IMG/VR virus record: IMGVR_UViG_3300041583_000163
Coordinates: 1-57,957 of that record
Length of the DNA: 57,957 nucleotides
Direction: 5' to 3' (one strand)
Source of the DNA: a virus
The position numbers were made by a program, and so were the translations under genes. Of this stretch, positions 33,213 to 41,791 are shown piece after piece (the first letter of the stretch is position 1; the number at the start of each line of letters is the position of its first letter). The notes beneath the pieces are model-generated. The model made no database searches, was not told the origin of the DNA, and saw only the letters and a list, made by a program, of their open reading frames with translations.

Positions 33213-33409
33213 TTGACGACTTCGCCGAATACGTGGTGAAACTACTTGATGAGGAGCGCGCCTCGCGCGTTCACTCGTTACTCATGGGCGGCGCAGACCT
33301 TGCCGCCTACAAATACGGTTGCGGTGAGATTCACGGCCTAGACATCGCAATCGCTCACATTAAGGCTGTGCAAAAGAAAGCTGAGGACGTCAATGACGCA
33401 GATGATTGA
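33209..33409 (+). CDS. Small protein of unknown function (66 aa)
   Basis: Begins MIDDFAEYVVKLLDEERASR. Overlaps the portal stop as ATGA and the next gene by 17 bases. Small helical proteins at this place occur in related phages; role unknown. Confidence 0.78.
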   Translation: MIDDFAEYVVKLLDEERASRVHSLLMGGADLAAYKYGCGEIHGLDIAIAHIKAVQKKAEDVNDADD

Positions 33410-33857
33410 AACGCTAGAGCGCCCGGGACTTATATTGCCCAGAGGTGTGTTACCCGTACCTACTGTGAAGGAGGTATCAGACGAGGAGTTCGAGAATGCG
33501 CCGGCCGAGCAACGTGGGCGGCAGATCCCAGAGCCTTGCGGCTACAAGATCCTGTGCGCAATTCCCGATGCGGGCGACACCTTTGAGAACTCCAACATTG
33601 TCAAAGCCGACATGGTTCGCAAGAACGAGGAGATTGGCACCACCGTGCTCTTTGTGGCCAAGGTAGGACCGCTGGCATACCTCGATGAAGCCAAGTTCCC
33701 TACAGGGCCTTGGTGCAAGGAGGGTGACTTCATTCTTGTGCGTACCTATACCGGCACGCGTTTCAAAATCCGTGGCACCGAATGGCGGCTGATCAGTGAT
33801 GATCAGGTTGAAGCCGTGGTGCTTGATCCGCGCGGTATCACCCGCGCAGCAGCATAA
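33393..33857 (+). CDS. GroES-like co-chaperonin candidate
   Basis: 154 residues. From about residue 48 the order of strands resembles Cpn10: GYKILCAIP, then a mobile-loop-like part (about 60-78), TTVLFVAKVG, GDFILVRTYTG, and RGTEWRLISDDQVEAVV. T4 gp31 and other phages encode GroES analogues that help GroEL fold the capsid protein. Position between portal and scaffold supports a head-assembly role. GAGGACGTCA precedes ATG 33393. This is a fold guess from the sequence pattern. Confidence 0.82.
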   Translation: MTQMIETLERPGLILPRGVLPVPTVKEVSDEEFENAPAEQRGRQIPEPCGYKILCAIPDAGDTFENSNIVKADMVRKNEEIGTTVLFVAKVGPLAYLDEAKFPTGPWCKEGDFILVRTYTGTRFKIRGTEWRLISDDQVEAVVLDPRGITRAAA

Positions 33858-33866
33858 GGAGACAAG

Positions 33867-34856
33867 ATGCCTGGAAAAGAAAAAGTGGGTTTCCCACACG
33901 AAGAGTTCGATCGTGACTTTGACGTCATTGACAACATTGAGGAGCCGAAAGACGTTGTCGTCGATCTGCTGGAGAACCGTGACGAGTTTGAAGTCAACGT
34001 GGTTGACGACACCCCGGAAGCGGACAAGCGCGCCCGCCCGTTGCAACGCGACGTACCGGAGCCGACCGACGACGAGATGGCCAACTACGGCCAGAAGGCC
34101 CGAGCCCGCATTGGTGAGCTGACCCACGCCCGTCACGATGAGCGTCGCAAGCGCGAAGCGCTGGAGCGCGAGCACAACGCGGTTCTTGAGCACACCCGCA
34201 TGTTGCATCAGGAAAATCTGAACCTGCGCAAGGCATACACCGACGGCTCGGCCGAGTACTCCAAGATGAGCACTGCTTCTGCTGAAGCAGAGGTGGCATC
34301 GGCCCGGGCAAAGTTGCTTACGGCCAATCAGACGCTCGACCCCGATGAGGTCACGGCGGCACAGGAGGCGCTGTATGACGCCAAGCTCAAGCTAAGCAGC
34401 GCAAAGGAATTCCGAGCACCTACGGTTGCGCAAAGCCCAAATGTGGTACAAACGCAGCAACAGACGCAAACGGAAGCGCTGGACCCGAAAACAAAAGCCT
34501 GGATGGCTGAGAACTCGTGGTTCACCAATCCCCGACACGTCGCCGAAACCAGCTACGCACTAGGGCTGCATCAAGAAATCGTGCAAGACGGGCGTCATGC
34601 GTCCGGCAGTGATGGGTATTACGAGCAGATCAATGCTCGCATGAAGCAACGGTTTCCAGAGCTTTACTCCTCGAACGACACCGCAGGTAATGAGCCAGCG
34701 ACTCGCCGCAAAGCAGCCTCACCGGTTGCCGCCGTCGAGCGCACACAGTCAGGCAAGCGCCGAGTCACCTTGACCCAGTCGCAAGTCAATCTGTGTAAAA
34801 GGCTAAACATCACCCCGCAGCAATACGCTGCACAGTTGTTCGGAAAAGGAGAATGA
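33867..34856 (+). CDS. Scaffold-like head assembly protein
   Basis: 329 residues. Acidic N-terminus, a long coiled coil (about 70-180), then WFTNPRHVAETSYALGLHQE and a basic C-terminus, as is usual for scaffold proteins of tailed phages. It lies before the capsid genes. Scaffold proteins guide assembly and leave the head before packaging. Confidence 0.85.
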   Translation: MPGKEKVGFPHEEFDRDFDVIDNIEEPKDVVVDLLENRDEFEVNVVDDTPEADKRARPLQRDVPEPTDDEMANYGQKARARIGELTHARHDERRKREALEREHNAVLEHTRMLHQENLNLRKAYTDGSAEYSKMSTASAEAEVASARAKLLTANQTLDPDEVTAAQEALYDAKLKLSSAKEFRAPTVAQSPNVVQTQQQTQTEALDPKTKAWMAENSWFTNPRHVAETSYALGLHQEIVQDGRHASGSDGYYEQINARMKQRFPELYSSNDTAGNEPATRRKAASPVAAVERTQSGKRRVTLTQSQVNLCKRLNITPQQYAAQLFGKGE

Positions 34857-35302
34857 GCATGGTTACACGAAGCACCCGCGAACAAGAGGTTCGCGCATCA
34901 GACGAGCGAATTGATTACGCTCCACCAGATCAACTTCCCGTTCCCCAGGCAGAGCCCGGCTGGAGCTTCCGATGGGTTGCCACTCACGTGCTGGGTGACG
35001 CCAACGGTCGCAACGTGTCGCAGCGGTTCCGTGAGGGCTGGGTTCCAGTCAGGGCTGAAGACTACCCCGAGTTGCTACACCTCAAAGACAAGGATGGCAA
35101 CGTCGAAGTGGGTGGCCTGATGCTCTGCAAGAACGCAGAGGAAAAAGTGATTTCTCGACGTCGGTACTACGCAAACAAAAGCGCGCAGCAGATGTCGAGC
35201 GTGGACGAGCAGTACATGTCTCAAAACAGCGCCCTTATGCCCAAGTTCAGCAAGGTTAAAACCAGCGTGACCAAGGGCCGGGGTTTCGGAAATGGTTCTT
35301 AA
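34853..35302 (+). CDS. Conserved head-region protein of unknown function (149 aa)
   Basis: Begins MSMVTRSTREQEVRASDERI, overlapping the scaffold stop as ATGA. The centre has WVATHVLGDANGRNVSQRFR. I know similar proteins between scaffold and capsid genes in other podoviruses without a known role. Confidence 0.82.
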   Translation: MSMVTRSTREQEVRASDERIDYAPPDQLPVPQAEPGWSFRWVATHVLGDANGRNVSQRFREGWVPVRAEDYPELLHLKDKDGNVEVGGLMLCKNAEEKVISRRRYYANKSAQQMSSVDEQYMSQNSALMPKFSKVKTSVTKGRGFGNGS

Positions 35303-35316
35303 ACTAGGAGTTCAGT

Positions 35317-35922
35317 ATGGCTAAAACTTCAGCCCCCTACGGCCTCAAGCCAATTCGTCGTGCCGATGGCATTTCTTACGCAGGTGCTGTTGAGCAGTAT
35401 CTGATTGACCCTGCCGGTGAAGCTACCAACCTCTTTACGGGGCAAGTGGTCACCATTGGTGCGGACGGCTTCATTGCCCTGGCTACCACTACCGGTGCAG
35501 ATGGCAGTGGAAACAACTTCCCTGTCGGCACCATTGGGGTCTTTATGGGCTGTGAGTACATCAATGCTCAGGGGCAGTTGATCAATGCACCCAACTACCC
35601 ATCGGGCTATGCAGCTCCAACCGGTACGCAGATCAAGGCTTTCGTGGTCAATGATCCTAACGTGCTCTTTCAGGCCCAGATGGACGGGGTGATTGACCAG
35701 TCGGATATTGGCGCCAACACCTTCTTCGCGGCTGCGCAGTCGACCTCGACGGGCACCGTTCGTACCGGCAACTCCACCAGCGCCATTGAGTCGACCACCG
35801 TTACTACTGCTGCGGCCTTCCGTATCGTGGCTGCAGTGTCTCCAATTGGTGACGCCTTCCCCGACGTGTTGATCAAGTTCAACCCCGGTTTCCATAGTTT
35901 CACCAACGCCGTCGGCATCTAA
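35317..35922 (+). CDS. Head decoration or minor capsid protein candidate
   Basis: 201 residues, beta-rich, beginning MAKTSAPYGLKPIRRADGIS. Place directly before the major capsid gene and composition (glycine, threonine, few charged residues) fit a surface or decoration protein of the head. Confidence 0.85.
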   Translation: MAKTSAPYGLKPIRRADGISYAGAVEQYLIDPAGEATNLFTGQVVTIGADGFIALATTTGADGSGNNFPVGTIGVFMGCEYINAQGQLINAPNYPSGYAAPTGTQIKAFVVNDPNVLFQAQMDGVIDQSDIGANTFFAAAQSTSTGTVRTGNSTSAIESTTVTTAAAFRIVAAVSPIGDAFPDVLIKFNPGFHSFTNAVGI

Positions 35923-35933
35923 GGAGTCACACC

Positions 35934-36842
35934 ATGGCAATTTCCCGCGCACAAATGCTTAAAGAGCTGCTCCCCGGCCTGAACGCCTTGTTCGGCCTGG
36001 AGTACAAGACCTACACCGAAGAGCACAAAGAGATCTTCGAGACCGAGTCCAGTGAGCGCTCCTTTGAAGAAGAAGTGAAGCTGTCTGGCTTTGCCACCGC
36101 CCCAACAAAAGCTGAAGGTGCGGCCATGGCCTTTGACAATGCACAGGAGGCATTCACCTCCCGCTATGTGCATGAGACTATTGTGCTGGGCTTTTCGGTG
36201 ACCGAGGAAGCCGTAGAAGACAACCTTTACGCCTCCGTGGCAGCTCGCTACACCAAGGCCCTGGCCCGCGCCATGGCCAACACCAAGCAGGTCAAGGCCG
36301 CTGCGGTGCTGAACAATGGTTTCAATGCTGCCTTTGCTGGTGGTGATGGCGTCTCCCTGTTCAGCACACAGCACCCCTTGGTTGGTGGCGGTGTGAACTC
36401 CAACACCCCGGCCATTCCGTCGGACCTCAATGAGACTGCGCTGGAGAATGCTGTGATCCAGATCTCTCAGTGGGTGGACGAGCGTGGCCTGCTGATCAAC
36501 GCCCGTGCTGTGAAGGCAGTGGTGCCCACTCAGTCTCAGTTCATCATTGAGCGCTTGATGAAGACAGACCTGCGGGTTGCCACGGCGGACAATGACATCA
36601 ACGCGCTGCGGTCCACTGGGGCCATCCCCCAGGGCTACCGAATTAACCACTACCTCACGGACCCCGATGCTTGGTTCCTTTGCACTGATGTTCCCAACGG
36701 CCTCAAGCACTTTGAGCGTGTTGCCCTGAAGACAGGAAGCGATTCCGATTTTGACTCTGGAAACATGCGATACAAGGCAAGGGAGCGTTACAGCTTCGGT
36801 TTCAGCGATCCTCTGGGCATGTTTGCCTCCCCAGGTGCATAA
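35934..36842 (+). CDS. Major capsid protein
   Basis: 302 residues. The pattern with EYKTYTEEHKEIFETESSER, VHETIVLGFSVTEEA and LFSTQHPLVGG resembles the Mu gpT-like capsid group (HK97 fold), also found in marine podoviruses. It is followed by a strong terminator, as fits a highly made protein. No N-terminal processing region is evident. Confidence 0.92.
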   Translation: MAISRAQMLKELLPGLNALFGLEYKTYTEEHKEIFETESSERSFEEEVKLSGFATAPTKAEGAAMAFDNAQEAFTSRYVHETIVLGFSVTEEAVEDNLYASVAARYTKALARAMANTKQVKAAAVLNNGFNAAFAGGDGVSLFSTQHPLVGGGVNSNTPAIPSDLNETALENAVIQISQWVDERGLLINARAVKAVVPTQSQFIIERLMKTDLRVATADNDINALRSTGAIPQGYRINHYLTDPDAWFLCTDVPNGLKHFERVALKTGSDSDFDSGNMRYKARERYSFGFSDPLGMFASPGA

Positions 36843-36863
36843 AGCACACTAAGGTACTACAGA

Positions 36864-36886
36864 AGGCCCACTTCGGTGGGCTTTTT
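36864..36886 (+). terminator. Intrinsic terminator after the capsid gene
   Basis: GCCCAC-TTCG-GTGGGC with a stable UUCG tetraloop, followed by five Ts. It ends or reduces transcription after the capsid gene, so the genes beyond may need read-through or their own promoter. Confidence 0.88.
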
Positions 36887-36953
36887 CACGTCTGGTGTTT
36901 TTGGAGACTTGTAGGTTTATGTGATATAAACTAGTCTTACCAACAGGAACCCC

Positions 36954-38498
36954 ATGAGCCCACACCTAGCTGCACTCTCTCAAGACATCCAGGAGCTGTA
37001 CGATTTTTCAGAAGCCCTTTACCTAGGGGCGCTCACCAGAGTTCAGAACATTCGTTGCAAAGAGCACGGGGTTTTCTCACAGTACACCGGAGCTTTGCGG
37101 AAGGGAATAGGCTGCCCGCACTGCGGAAACGCAGCTAGAGGCGTGTCTAAAAGCAAGAGCGCAGGTGACTTCTTTTTACGTGCCGCCGCAACACATTTGG
37201 GTTTTTACACATACCCTCCGCAAGTGTTCCAAGGCATGAAACACCCCATACAAGCTGTTTGCCCTACTCACGGAGTTTTTAGTATCAAGGCGCTGAAGCA
37301 TTTGTATGACAAGCAAGGGTGCCCAGAATGCGGCGCCTTGAAGCGGGGTATTAGGCTAACGGATGTAAACGTGGGCGCTATGGCCGCAGCTACCAGCATT
37401 GCAAAAAACAGACCCCTGTTTTTTCAGCGTTCCGCCGAAATGCACAAAGGCTTCTATGACTACAGCCAAAGTGACTATCAAGGTGCCCGTAAAAAGCTGG
37501 ACATACTCTGCCCAAAGCATGGTGTTTTCAGTCAACTAGCAGGATCACACATGCGGGGTATGGGCTGCATGAAGTGCAGCAACACCAAGTCCAAAGAAGA
37601 AGACCGCATCTTCCAGCTGATGACCATCTACACCCCCACGCTGCAACGGGACCGCATCCTCATCAAACCCAAGGAGCTGGACATCTACATGCCCGAGCGT
37701 CAGCTGGCCATTGAGTACTGCGGGATGTACTGGCACAGCCACTTCACTGCTGAGGATGAGAAGCGGGACAAGAAGAAGCACATGGCCAAGTACCTTGCCT
37801 GCAAAGAGGCGGGGGTGCGCCTGCTGACCATCTATGAGTCCGAGTGGCTAGAGCATGAATACGCCCTGCGCCGGCTGCTTCGCAACGCTGCTGGTAAGTC
37901 CCGGGGTAAGCTGATGGCACGCAAGTGCGAGCTGCGCAAGGTGGAGGCCCCCGAGGCACGGGCGTTCTACAACAAGTACCACCCGCAGGGCGGCGCAGGC
38001 GCCGGAGAGCACTATGCACTGTTCTGGAAGGGAAAGATCGTGGCCTGTATGCGCTTCGTCTTGGGTGCCAACGACCGAGGCACGGGTGCTGCAAAACGCA
38101 CATGGACCTTGGGGCGCTACGCCACCCGGATCACGGTGGCAGGCGCTGCATCCAGGCTGTTCAAAGCCTTCCTGACAGAGTTCACGCCAGCAGAGGTGAA
38201 GAGCTTCTCGGACAACCGCTACTTTGACGGCGGCATGTACACACAGCTAGGGTTTACCCTAGAGGCAGATGTGATCCCGGACTACCAAGTGTGGAGCCCC
38301 AAGATCGGGGTGCGTCCAAAGTCGCATTACCAGCGCCGCGTTTTGCCTAAGCGATTGTTGGAGCATGGGATCGAAGACAGCTTTGACCCCGAGACAGACC
38401 CCCGCACGGAGCAGGACATGACCTTTCTGATGGGCGCAGGCCGCATCTACGATTGTGGTAAGAAGCGCTGGGTATGGACAGCTGCCCCCAAGCAGTGA
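36954..38498 (+). CDS. Homing endonuclease with zinc-finger repeats
   Basis: 514 residues. The N-terminal 215 hold three repeats of the type C-x2-HG-x-F with a later C-x2-C, likely zinc-binding DNA readers. Residues about 240-265 (KELDIYMPERQLAIEYCGMY, then WHS) fit a PD-(D/E)XK or VSR-like nuclease core. The C-terminal part (about 325-440, with SFSDNRYFDGGMY and LGFTLEAD) looks like a GNAT-type fold often attached to such phage endonucleases. CAGGA precedes ATG 36954. It is inserted after the capsid terminator and is probably a selfish gene. Confidence 0.88.
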   Translation: MSPHLAALSQDIQELYDFSEALYLGALTRVQNIRCKEHGVFSQYTGALRKGIGCPHCGNAARGVSKSKSAGDFFLRAAATHLGFYTYPPQVFQGMKHPIQAVCPTHGVFSIKALKHLYDKQGCPECGALKRGIRLTDVNVGAMAAATSIAKNRPLFFQRSAEMHKGFYDYSQSDYQGARKKLDILCPKHGVFSQLAGSHMRGMGCMKCSNTKSKEEDRIFQLMTIYTPTLQRDRILIKPKELDIYMPERQLAIEYCGMYWHSHFTAEDEKRDKKKHMAKYLACKEAGVRLLTIYESEWLEHEYALRRLLRNAAGKSRGKLMARKCELRKVEAPEARAFYNKYHPQGGAGAGEHYALFWKGKIVACMRFVLGANDRGTGAAKRTWTLGRYATRITVAGAASRLFKAFLTEFTPAEVKSFSDNRYFDGGMYTQLGFTLEADVIPDYQVWSPKIGVRPKSHYQRRVLPKRLLEHGIEDSFDPETDPRTEQDMTFLMGAGRIYDCGKKRWVWTAAPKQ

Positions 38499-38591
38499 CA
38501 TAATCACGTAACCCCGGACTTCCGGTGTATCTGACGGCTCCGGGCCGACGACATGCAGACAGATACGCCTCAATGCATGCAAGGGATTATC

Positions 38592-38810
38592 ATGGGTAGC
38601 ACTACTTTTTCCGGCCCGGTCAACTCAGACAACGGTTTTGTGGGCTCAGTGCAGCTCCCTACCTTCACGGTGGCAAGCGCGCCCGCAGCGACGGGTCTGA
38701 CGGGCACCAGCATCTTTGTCTCCAATGGCCGCGCAGGCGCCCCTACTGTGGCGGTTTCGGATGGCACCAACTGGATCTCTTCGGCCGGCGTCACCATCGC
38801 TGCTGCATAA
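38592..38810 (+). CDS. Small beta-rich virion protein candidate (72 aa)
   Basis: Begins MGSTTFSGPVNSDNGFVGSV; ATG 38592 follows AAGGGATTATC. Low charge, glycine/threonine/valine-rich, like tail-fibre or capsid fibre pieces. Conserved-looking VSNGRAGAPTVAVSDGTNW at the centre. Confidence 0.8.
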   Translation: MGSTTFSGPVNSDNGFVGSVQLPTFTVASAPAATGLTGTSIFVSNGRAGAPTVAVSDGTNWISSAGVTIAAA

Positions 38811-38820
38811 GGGGTGCCAC

Positions 38821-38973
38821 ATGAACAAGATGTTCAAACCAGCCTCGGCTGAAGAACTGGCCGCACGGGGTATCTTTCCATCAGCGCCCGTTGAGACTGC
38901 GCAGCTCGTGGAACCTATCGTCGCAAAGGTCGTAAAGCCCAAGAAGGCTTCGACCAAAGGTGATGTCCTGTGA
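38821..38973 (+). CDS. Small protein of unknown function (50 aa)
   Basis: Begins MNKMFKPASAEELAARGIFP; AAGGGG precedes ATG 38821. A basic tail. It overlaps the next start as GTGA. Confidence 0.72.
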   Translation: MNKMFKPASAEELAARGIFPSAPVETAQLVEPIVAKVVKPKKASTKGDVL

Positions 38974-39248
38974 GCGTTCAAACAGACGTTAAAAGCGTAC
39001 CCGTCACGGTCACCGCGACCGTGTATGGAGCAAGGACCCGTCTCAAGGGCATGCTGGTCATGCCGGGGGCTTCGACCGGATCGGTTGTTGTTCGAGACGG
39101 GGGTGCCTCAGGCGAGGTGCTGCTTAACATCCCGACGATCGGGGGCGAGTCTACGTTTTCTGTGATCATTCCGGGTGAGGGTGTCCTTTGCACGGTAGAC
39201 ATTCATGTGACGCTTAGCAACGCGACGGCCAACGTGTTCCATGGCTAA
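38970..39248 (+). CDS. Small beta-sandwich-like virion protein candidate (92 aa)
   Basis: From GTG 38970: MSVQTDVKSVPVTVTATVYG onward. Alternating hydrophobic residues suggest an all-beta fold. Likely a structural head or tail piece; no specific family recognised. Confidence 0.78.
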   Translation: MSVQTDVKSVPVTVTATVYGARTRLKGMLVMPGASTGSVVVRDGGASGEVLLNIPTIGGESTFSVIIPGEGVLCTVDIHVTLSNATANVFHG

Positions 39249-39504
39249 AACACCAGCTTGGACCCGCAAGGAAGGCAAGGACCCCAAGGGGGGTCTGAAC
39301 GCCAAGGGTCGAGCCAGCTACAACAAAGCGAATCCGGGCAAGCCGGGGCTGAAGGCCCCTGCACCAACGCCCAAGACTCCAAAAGACGCTGCGAGGAAGA
39401 AGTCCTTTTGTGCTAGAAGCGCAGGGCAAGCTAAGATGTTTCCAAAAGCAGCTAAAGATCCCAACAGCCGATTAAACGCAGCGAGGAAAGTATGGAAATG
39501 CTAA
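39241..39504 (+). CDS. DUF6321-like basic protein
   Basis: 87 residues: MAKTPAWTRKEGKDPKGGLN, then KSFCARSAGQ, DPNSRLNAARKVWKC. This is the pattern of DUF6321, a small lysine-rich phage family of unknown role. The last 12 bases overlap the HNH gene that follows, and a second version of its 3' end remains after that gene (39989-40047). Confidence 0.88.
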   Translation: MAKTPAWTRKEGKDPKGGLNAKGRASYNKANPGKPGLKAPAPTPKTPKDAARKKSFCARSAGQAKMFPKAAKDPNSRLNAARKVWKC

Positions 39505-39986
39505 TTGAAAACTGGGTTTCTGTGCATGGCTACGAAGGGCGCTATGAAATTAGTGACCAAGGAAGGGTTAAGTCTGTTCAAAGGTTTCGGCGCGGTAAGT
39601 CTGGCTGTATGGTGCCCATACCCGAAAAAATTATGCGGCCTGCCACTAAGAAGCGTTCTGCTAATGGGCGCACACTACCTTACATGGAGATAAAGTTTAG
39701 GGACGGTGGTACAAGAACGGAGCCGTCTCGTTCGTTTTTAGTGCATAGGCTTGTAGCTCAAGCTTTTGTCGGTGAGCTATACGAGGGCGCTCAAGTGGAT
39801 CACATCGACGGTGACCATCAAAATAACCACCGTAATAATTTGCGTATTTTATCGACTAAAGAACACGGGCGTTTGCATCCTTGTTTTGTAGATAAAGCGC
39901 GAAATGCTTCAATGCAAGCCGCAGCAAAAGCTAAATTAAGTGCTATGCGCATATCTGGGGAACTCGTAGGGCGGCACCGTGTGTAA
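39492..39986 (+). CDS. HNH homing endonuclease with NUMOD4 domain
   Basis: 164 residues. ENWVSVHGYEGRYEISDQGR at the start is NUMOD4; LVHRLVAQAFVG and VDHIDGDHQNNHRNNLR form the HNH core. GAGGAAAGT precedes ATG 39492. It is inserted at the 3' end of the DUF6321-like gene, and has a lower GC content and different codon use from its neighbours, a sign of recent transfer. Confidence 0.93.
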   Translation: MEMLIENWVSVHGYEGRYEISDQGRVKSVQRFRRGKSGCMVPIPEKIMRPATKKRSANGRTLPYMEIKFRDGGTRTEPSRSFLVHRLVAQAFVGELYEGAQVDHIDGDHQNNHRNNLRILSTKEHGRLHPCFVDKARNASMQAAAKAKLSAMRISGELVGRHRV

Positions 39987-39988
39987 CG

Positions 39989-40047
39989 GCCAACGAACCG
40001 AACAGCCCACCCGCAAGGCGCTCTCTCTCAAAGCCTGGAAATGTTGA
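39989..40047 (+). pseudogene. Displaced 3' end of the DUF6321-like gene
   Basis: After the HNH gene, the frame ending at TGA 40045-40047 reads RKALSLKAWKC, matching the intact end ARKVWKC of the gene at 39241-39504; in another frame just before it reads NEPNS, matching DPNS. It is the old 3' end, cut off by the HNH insertion and now drifting. Confidence 0.65.
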
Positions 40048-40048
40048 C

Positions 40049-40300
40049 ATGGAAATTACACTCTGGACTGCCCTTCTTACCGTGGGTATTGCTGCCGTGA
40101 GCTGGGTTCTCAAAGACAAGGCGGCAGAGTTGCAACGGGTGACGATCCTCCTGAACAAAACGCGAGAAGAGCTACCTCGGGACTACGTGACCAAGGCCGA
40201 AGTGCATGCGGACATCAACCGCGTTATAGTCCGGCTGGAGGCGCTTGACGCCAAGCTGGATCGGCTCCTTGAGTCCAAGTTTGTCGTCCGCAACCTTTAA
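40049..40300 (+). CDS. Small membrane-anchored coiled-coil protein (83 aa)
   Basis: MEITLWTALLTVGIAAVSWV forms a membrane helix; a charged helix with regular heptads follows. Similar small proteins occur in many podoviruses. A spanin-like or membrane-assembly role is possible, but it lies far from the lysis genes. Confidence 0.8.
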   Translation: MEITLWTALLTVGIAAVSWVLKDKAAELQRVTILLNKTREELPRDYVTKAEVHADINRVIVRLEALDAKLDRLLESKFVVRNL

Positions 40301-40311
40301 GGAAAAGCACC

Positions 40312-40515
40312 GTGAAACCACAATTCGCTCCAGGCAAAGACATGTCAGACATGTCACCGCAAGATGTTGCTGACGCCAAGCGCCGTGCCAAGGACAGCAA
40401 AGCGTATGACAAGGCCACGACGACCAAACCAGCGCCCAAGAAGATGAAGGCCGGCGGATCTGTGCGAGGTGACGGCTGCGCCAAAACTGGTAAGACCAAA
40501 GGGCGCATGCGCTGA
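40312..40515 (+). CDS. Small basic phage protein (67 aa)
   Basis: From GTG 40312, with AAGGAAAAGCACC before it. The end, KKMKAGGSVRGDGCAKTGKT and then KGRMR, is a motif common in small phage proteins. It shares KMKAGG with the repeat protein at 42051-42479. Function unknown. Confidence 0.8.
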   Translation: MKPQFAPGKDMSDMSPQDVADAKRRAKDSKAYDKATTTKPAPKKMKAGGSVRGDGCAKTGKTKGRMR

Positions 40516-40523
40516 TCTGAACA

Positions 40524-40919
40524 ATGGCCGAAACCGCAACAAAGACCGATCCTGCCAAGTGGGAGCGGGCCAAGACAGCAGCCAAGGCCAAGATGGGCGG
40601 CAAGCACAGCGCTCGCGCCATGCAAGAGGCCACGCGAATCTACAAGGCCGGGGGTGGCGGGTACTCCGGGGCCAAGTCCTCAAGCAACAAGCTGTCCAAG
40701 TGGAGCAAGGAAGACTGGGGTACTAAGTCAGGAAAGCCGTCTACACAAGGCCCCAAGGCCACGGGTGAGCGGTACCTACCCAAGAAGGCACGAGACTCGC
40801 TCAGCTCGTCTGAGTACGCCGCCACCACCAAAGCCAAGCGCGCGGGCACCAAGGCGGGCAAGCAGAACGTGGCACAGCCCAAGAAGATCGCAAAAAAGAC
40901 TGCCGCCTTTCGCGACTAA
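40524..40919 (+). CDS. DUF5872-like basic protein
   Basis: 131 residues. TDPAKWERAKTAAKAKMGGK, HSARAMQEATRIYKAGGGGY and LSKWSKEDWGTKSGKP form the DUF5872 pattern, a lysine-rich phage family of unknown function. Strongly basic; DNA-binding is plausible. Confidence 0.9.
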   Translation: MAETATKTDPAKWERAKTAAKAKMGGKHSARAMQEATRIYKAGGGGYSGAKSSSNKLSKWSKEDWGTKSGKPSTQGPKATGERYLPKKARDSLSSSEYAATTKAKRAGTKAGKQNVAQPKKIAKKTAAFRD

Positions 40920-40936
40920 TCAACCAAGGAGCTGTC

Positions 40937-41107
40937 ATGGCCACCAAGAAACCGAACCCATTCCTAGAGATGATCGCCGCCAAGAAGGCGGGCAAGAAGG
41001 ACGCGAAGCCTGTCAAAGGTGGCAAGCCCACCAAAGGCGTCAATCCATTCGCCAAGACCGCGCCGCCTAAGAAGGGCGTGAACCCCTTCGCCAAGATGAA
41101 GAAGTAA
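40937..41107 (+). CDS. Small lysine-rich protein (56 aa)
   Basis: Read from the sequence as MATKKPNPFLEMIAAKKAGK, ending with KKGVNPFAKMKK; the unit G-V-N-P-F-A-K occurs twice. AAGGAG precedes ATG 40937. More than a quarter of residues are lysine, so it probably binds nucleic acid. Confidence 0.78.
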   Translation: MATKKPNPFLEMIAAKKAGKKDAKPVKGGKPTKGVNPFAKTAPPKKGVNPFAKMKK

Positions 41108-41110
41108 GAC

Positions 41111-41791
41111 ATGGCCACCTCGGGTACCTCCGCGTTCAACCTCGACCTCACTGAAATCCTCGATGAGGCCGCAGAAAGATGTAATTACGAGTTGCGTTCG
41201 GGGCATGACTTCAAGACTGCACGGCGCAGTTTGAACCTGTTGTTCGCTGACTGGAGCAATCAGGGGCTGCATATGTTCACCTTCGAGCAGCTTAATATCC
41301 CCTTGGTGCCGGGAACCACTACGTACGATCTGCCAGTGGACACCGTGGACATCATGGATGCGGTCATCCGAACCGGTACGGGCACGAACCAGTCCGACCT
41401 TGTGATTTCTAGAATTGCGCTGCCGACGTATCAGTCGATCCCGAACAAAAACAACACGGGTCGTCCGTTGCAGATGTTCATCCAGCGCTACACCGAGCCA
41501 AAGGTGTCATTCTGGCCGGTGCCTGACACCTCGATTCCATACACGTTCGTGTACTGGCGCCTGCGCCGCATTCAAGATGCCGGTACGGGTGTGAACACTC
41601 AGGACATGCCGTTTCGGTTTGTGCCGGCCATGGTGGCCGGGCTTGCCTACTATCTGAGCATGAAGCTGCCCGGGGGCTTGGAGCGTATGGGGATGCTAAA
41701 AGCTATGTACGATGAGACCATGCAGAACGCGATCGAAGAAGACCGTGAGAAAGCACCCATGCGTCTCGTGCCTTACATAGGTTTCAGATGA
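41111..41791 (+). CDS. Head-tail adaptor protein candidate
   Basis: 226 residues starting MATSGTSAFNLDLTEILDEA, with RSGHDFKTARRSLNLLFADW. The pattern resembles podovirus head-tail connectors (P22 gp4 or T7 gp11 type), which sit under the portal and bind the nozzle. It comes before neck and tail genes, as expected. Confidence 0.87.
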   Translation: MATSGTSAFNLDLTEILDEAAERCNYELRSGHDFKTARRSLNLLFADWSNQGLHMFTFEQLNIPLVPGTTTYDLPVDTVDIMDAVIRTGTGTNQSDLVISRIALPTYQSIPNKNNTGRPLQMFIQRYTEPKVSFWPVPDTSIPYTFVYWRLRRIQDAGTGVNTQDMPFRFVPAMVAGLAYYLSMKLPGGLERMGMLKAMYDETMQNAIEEDREKAPMRLVPYIGFR

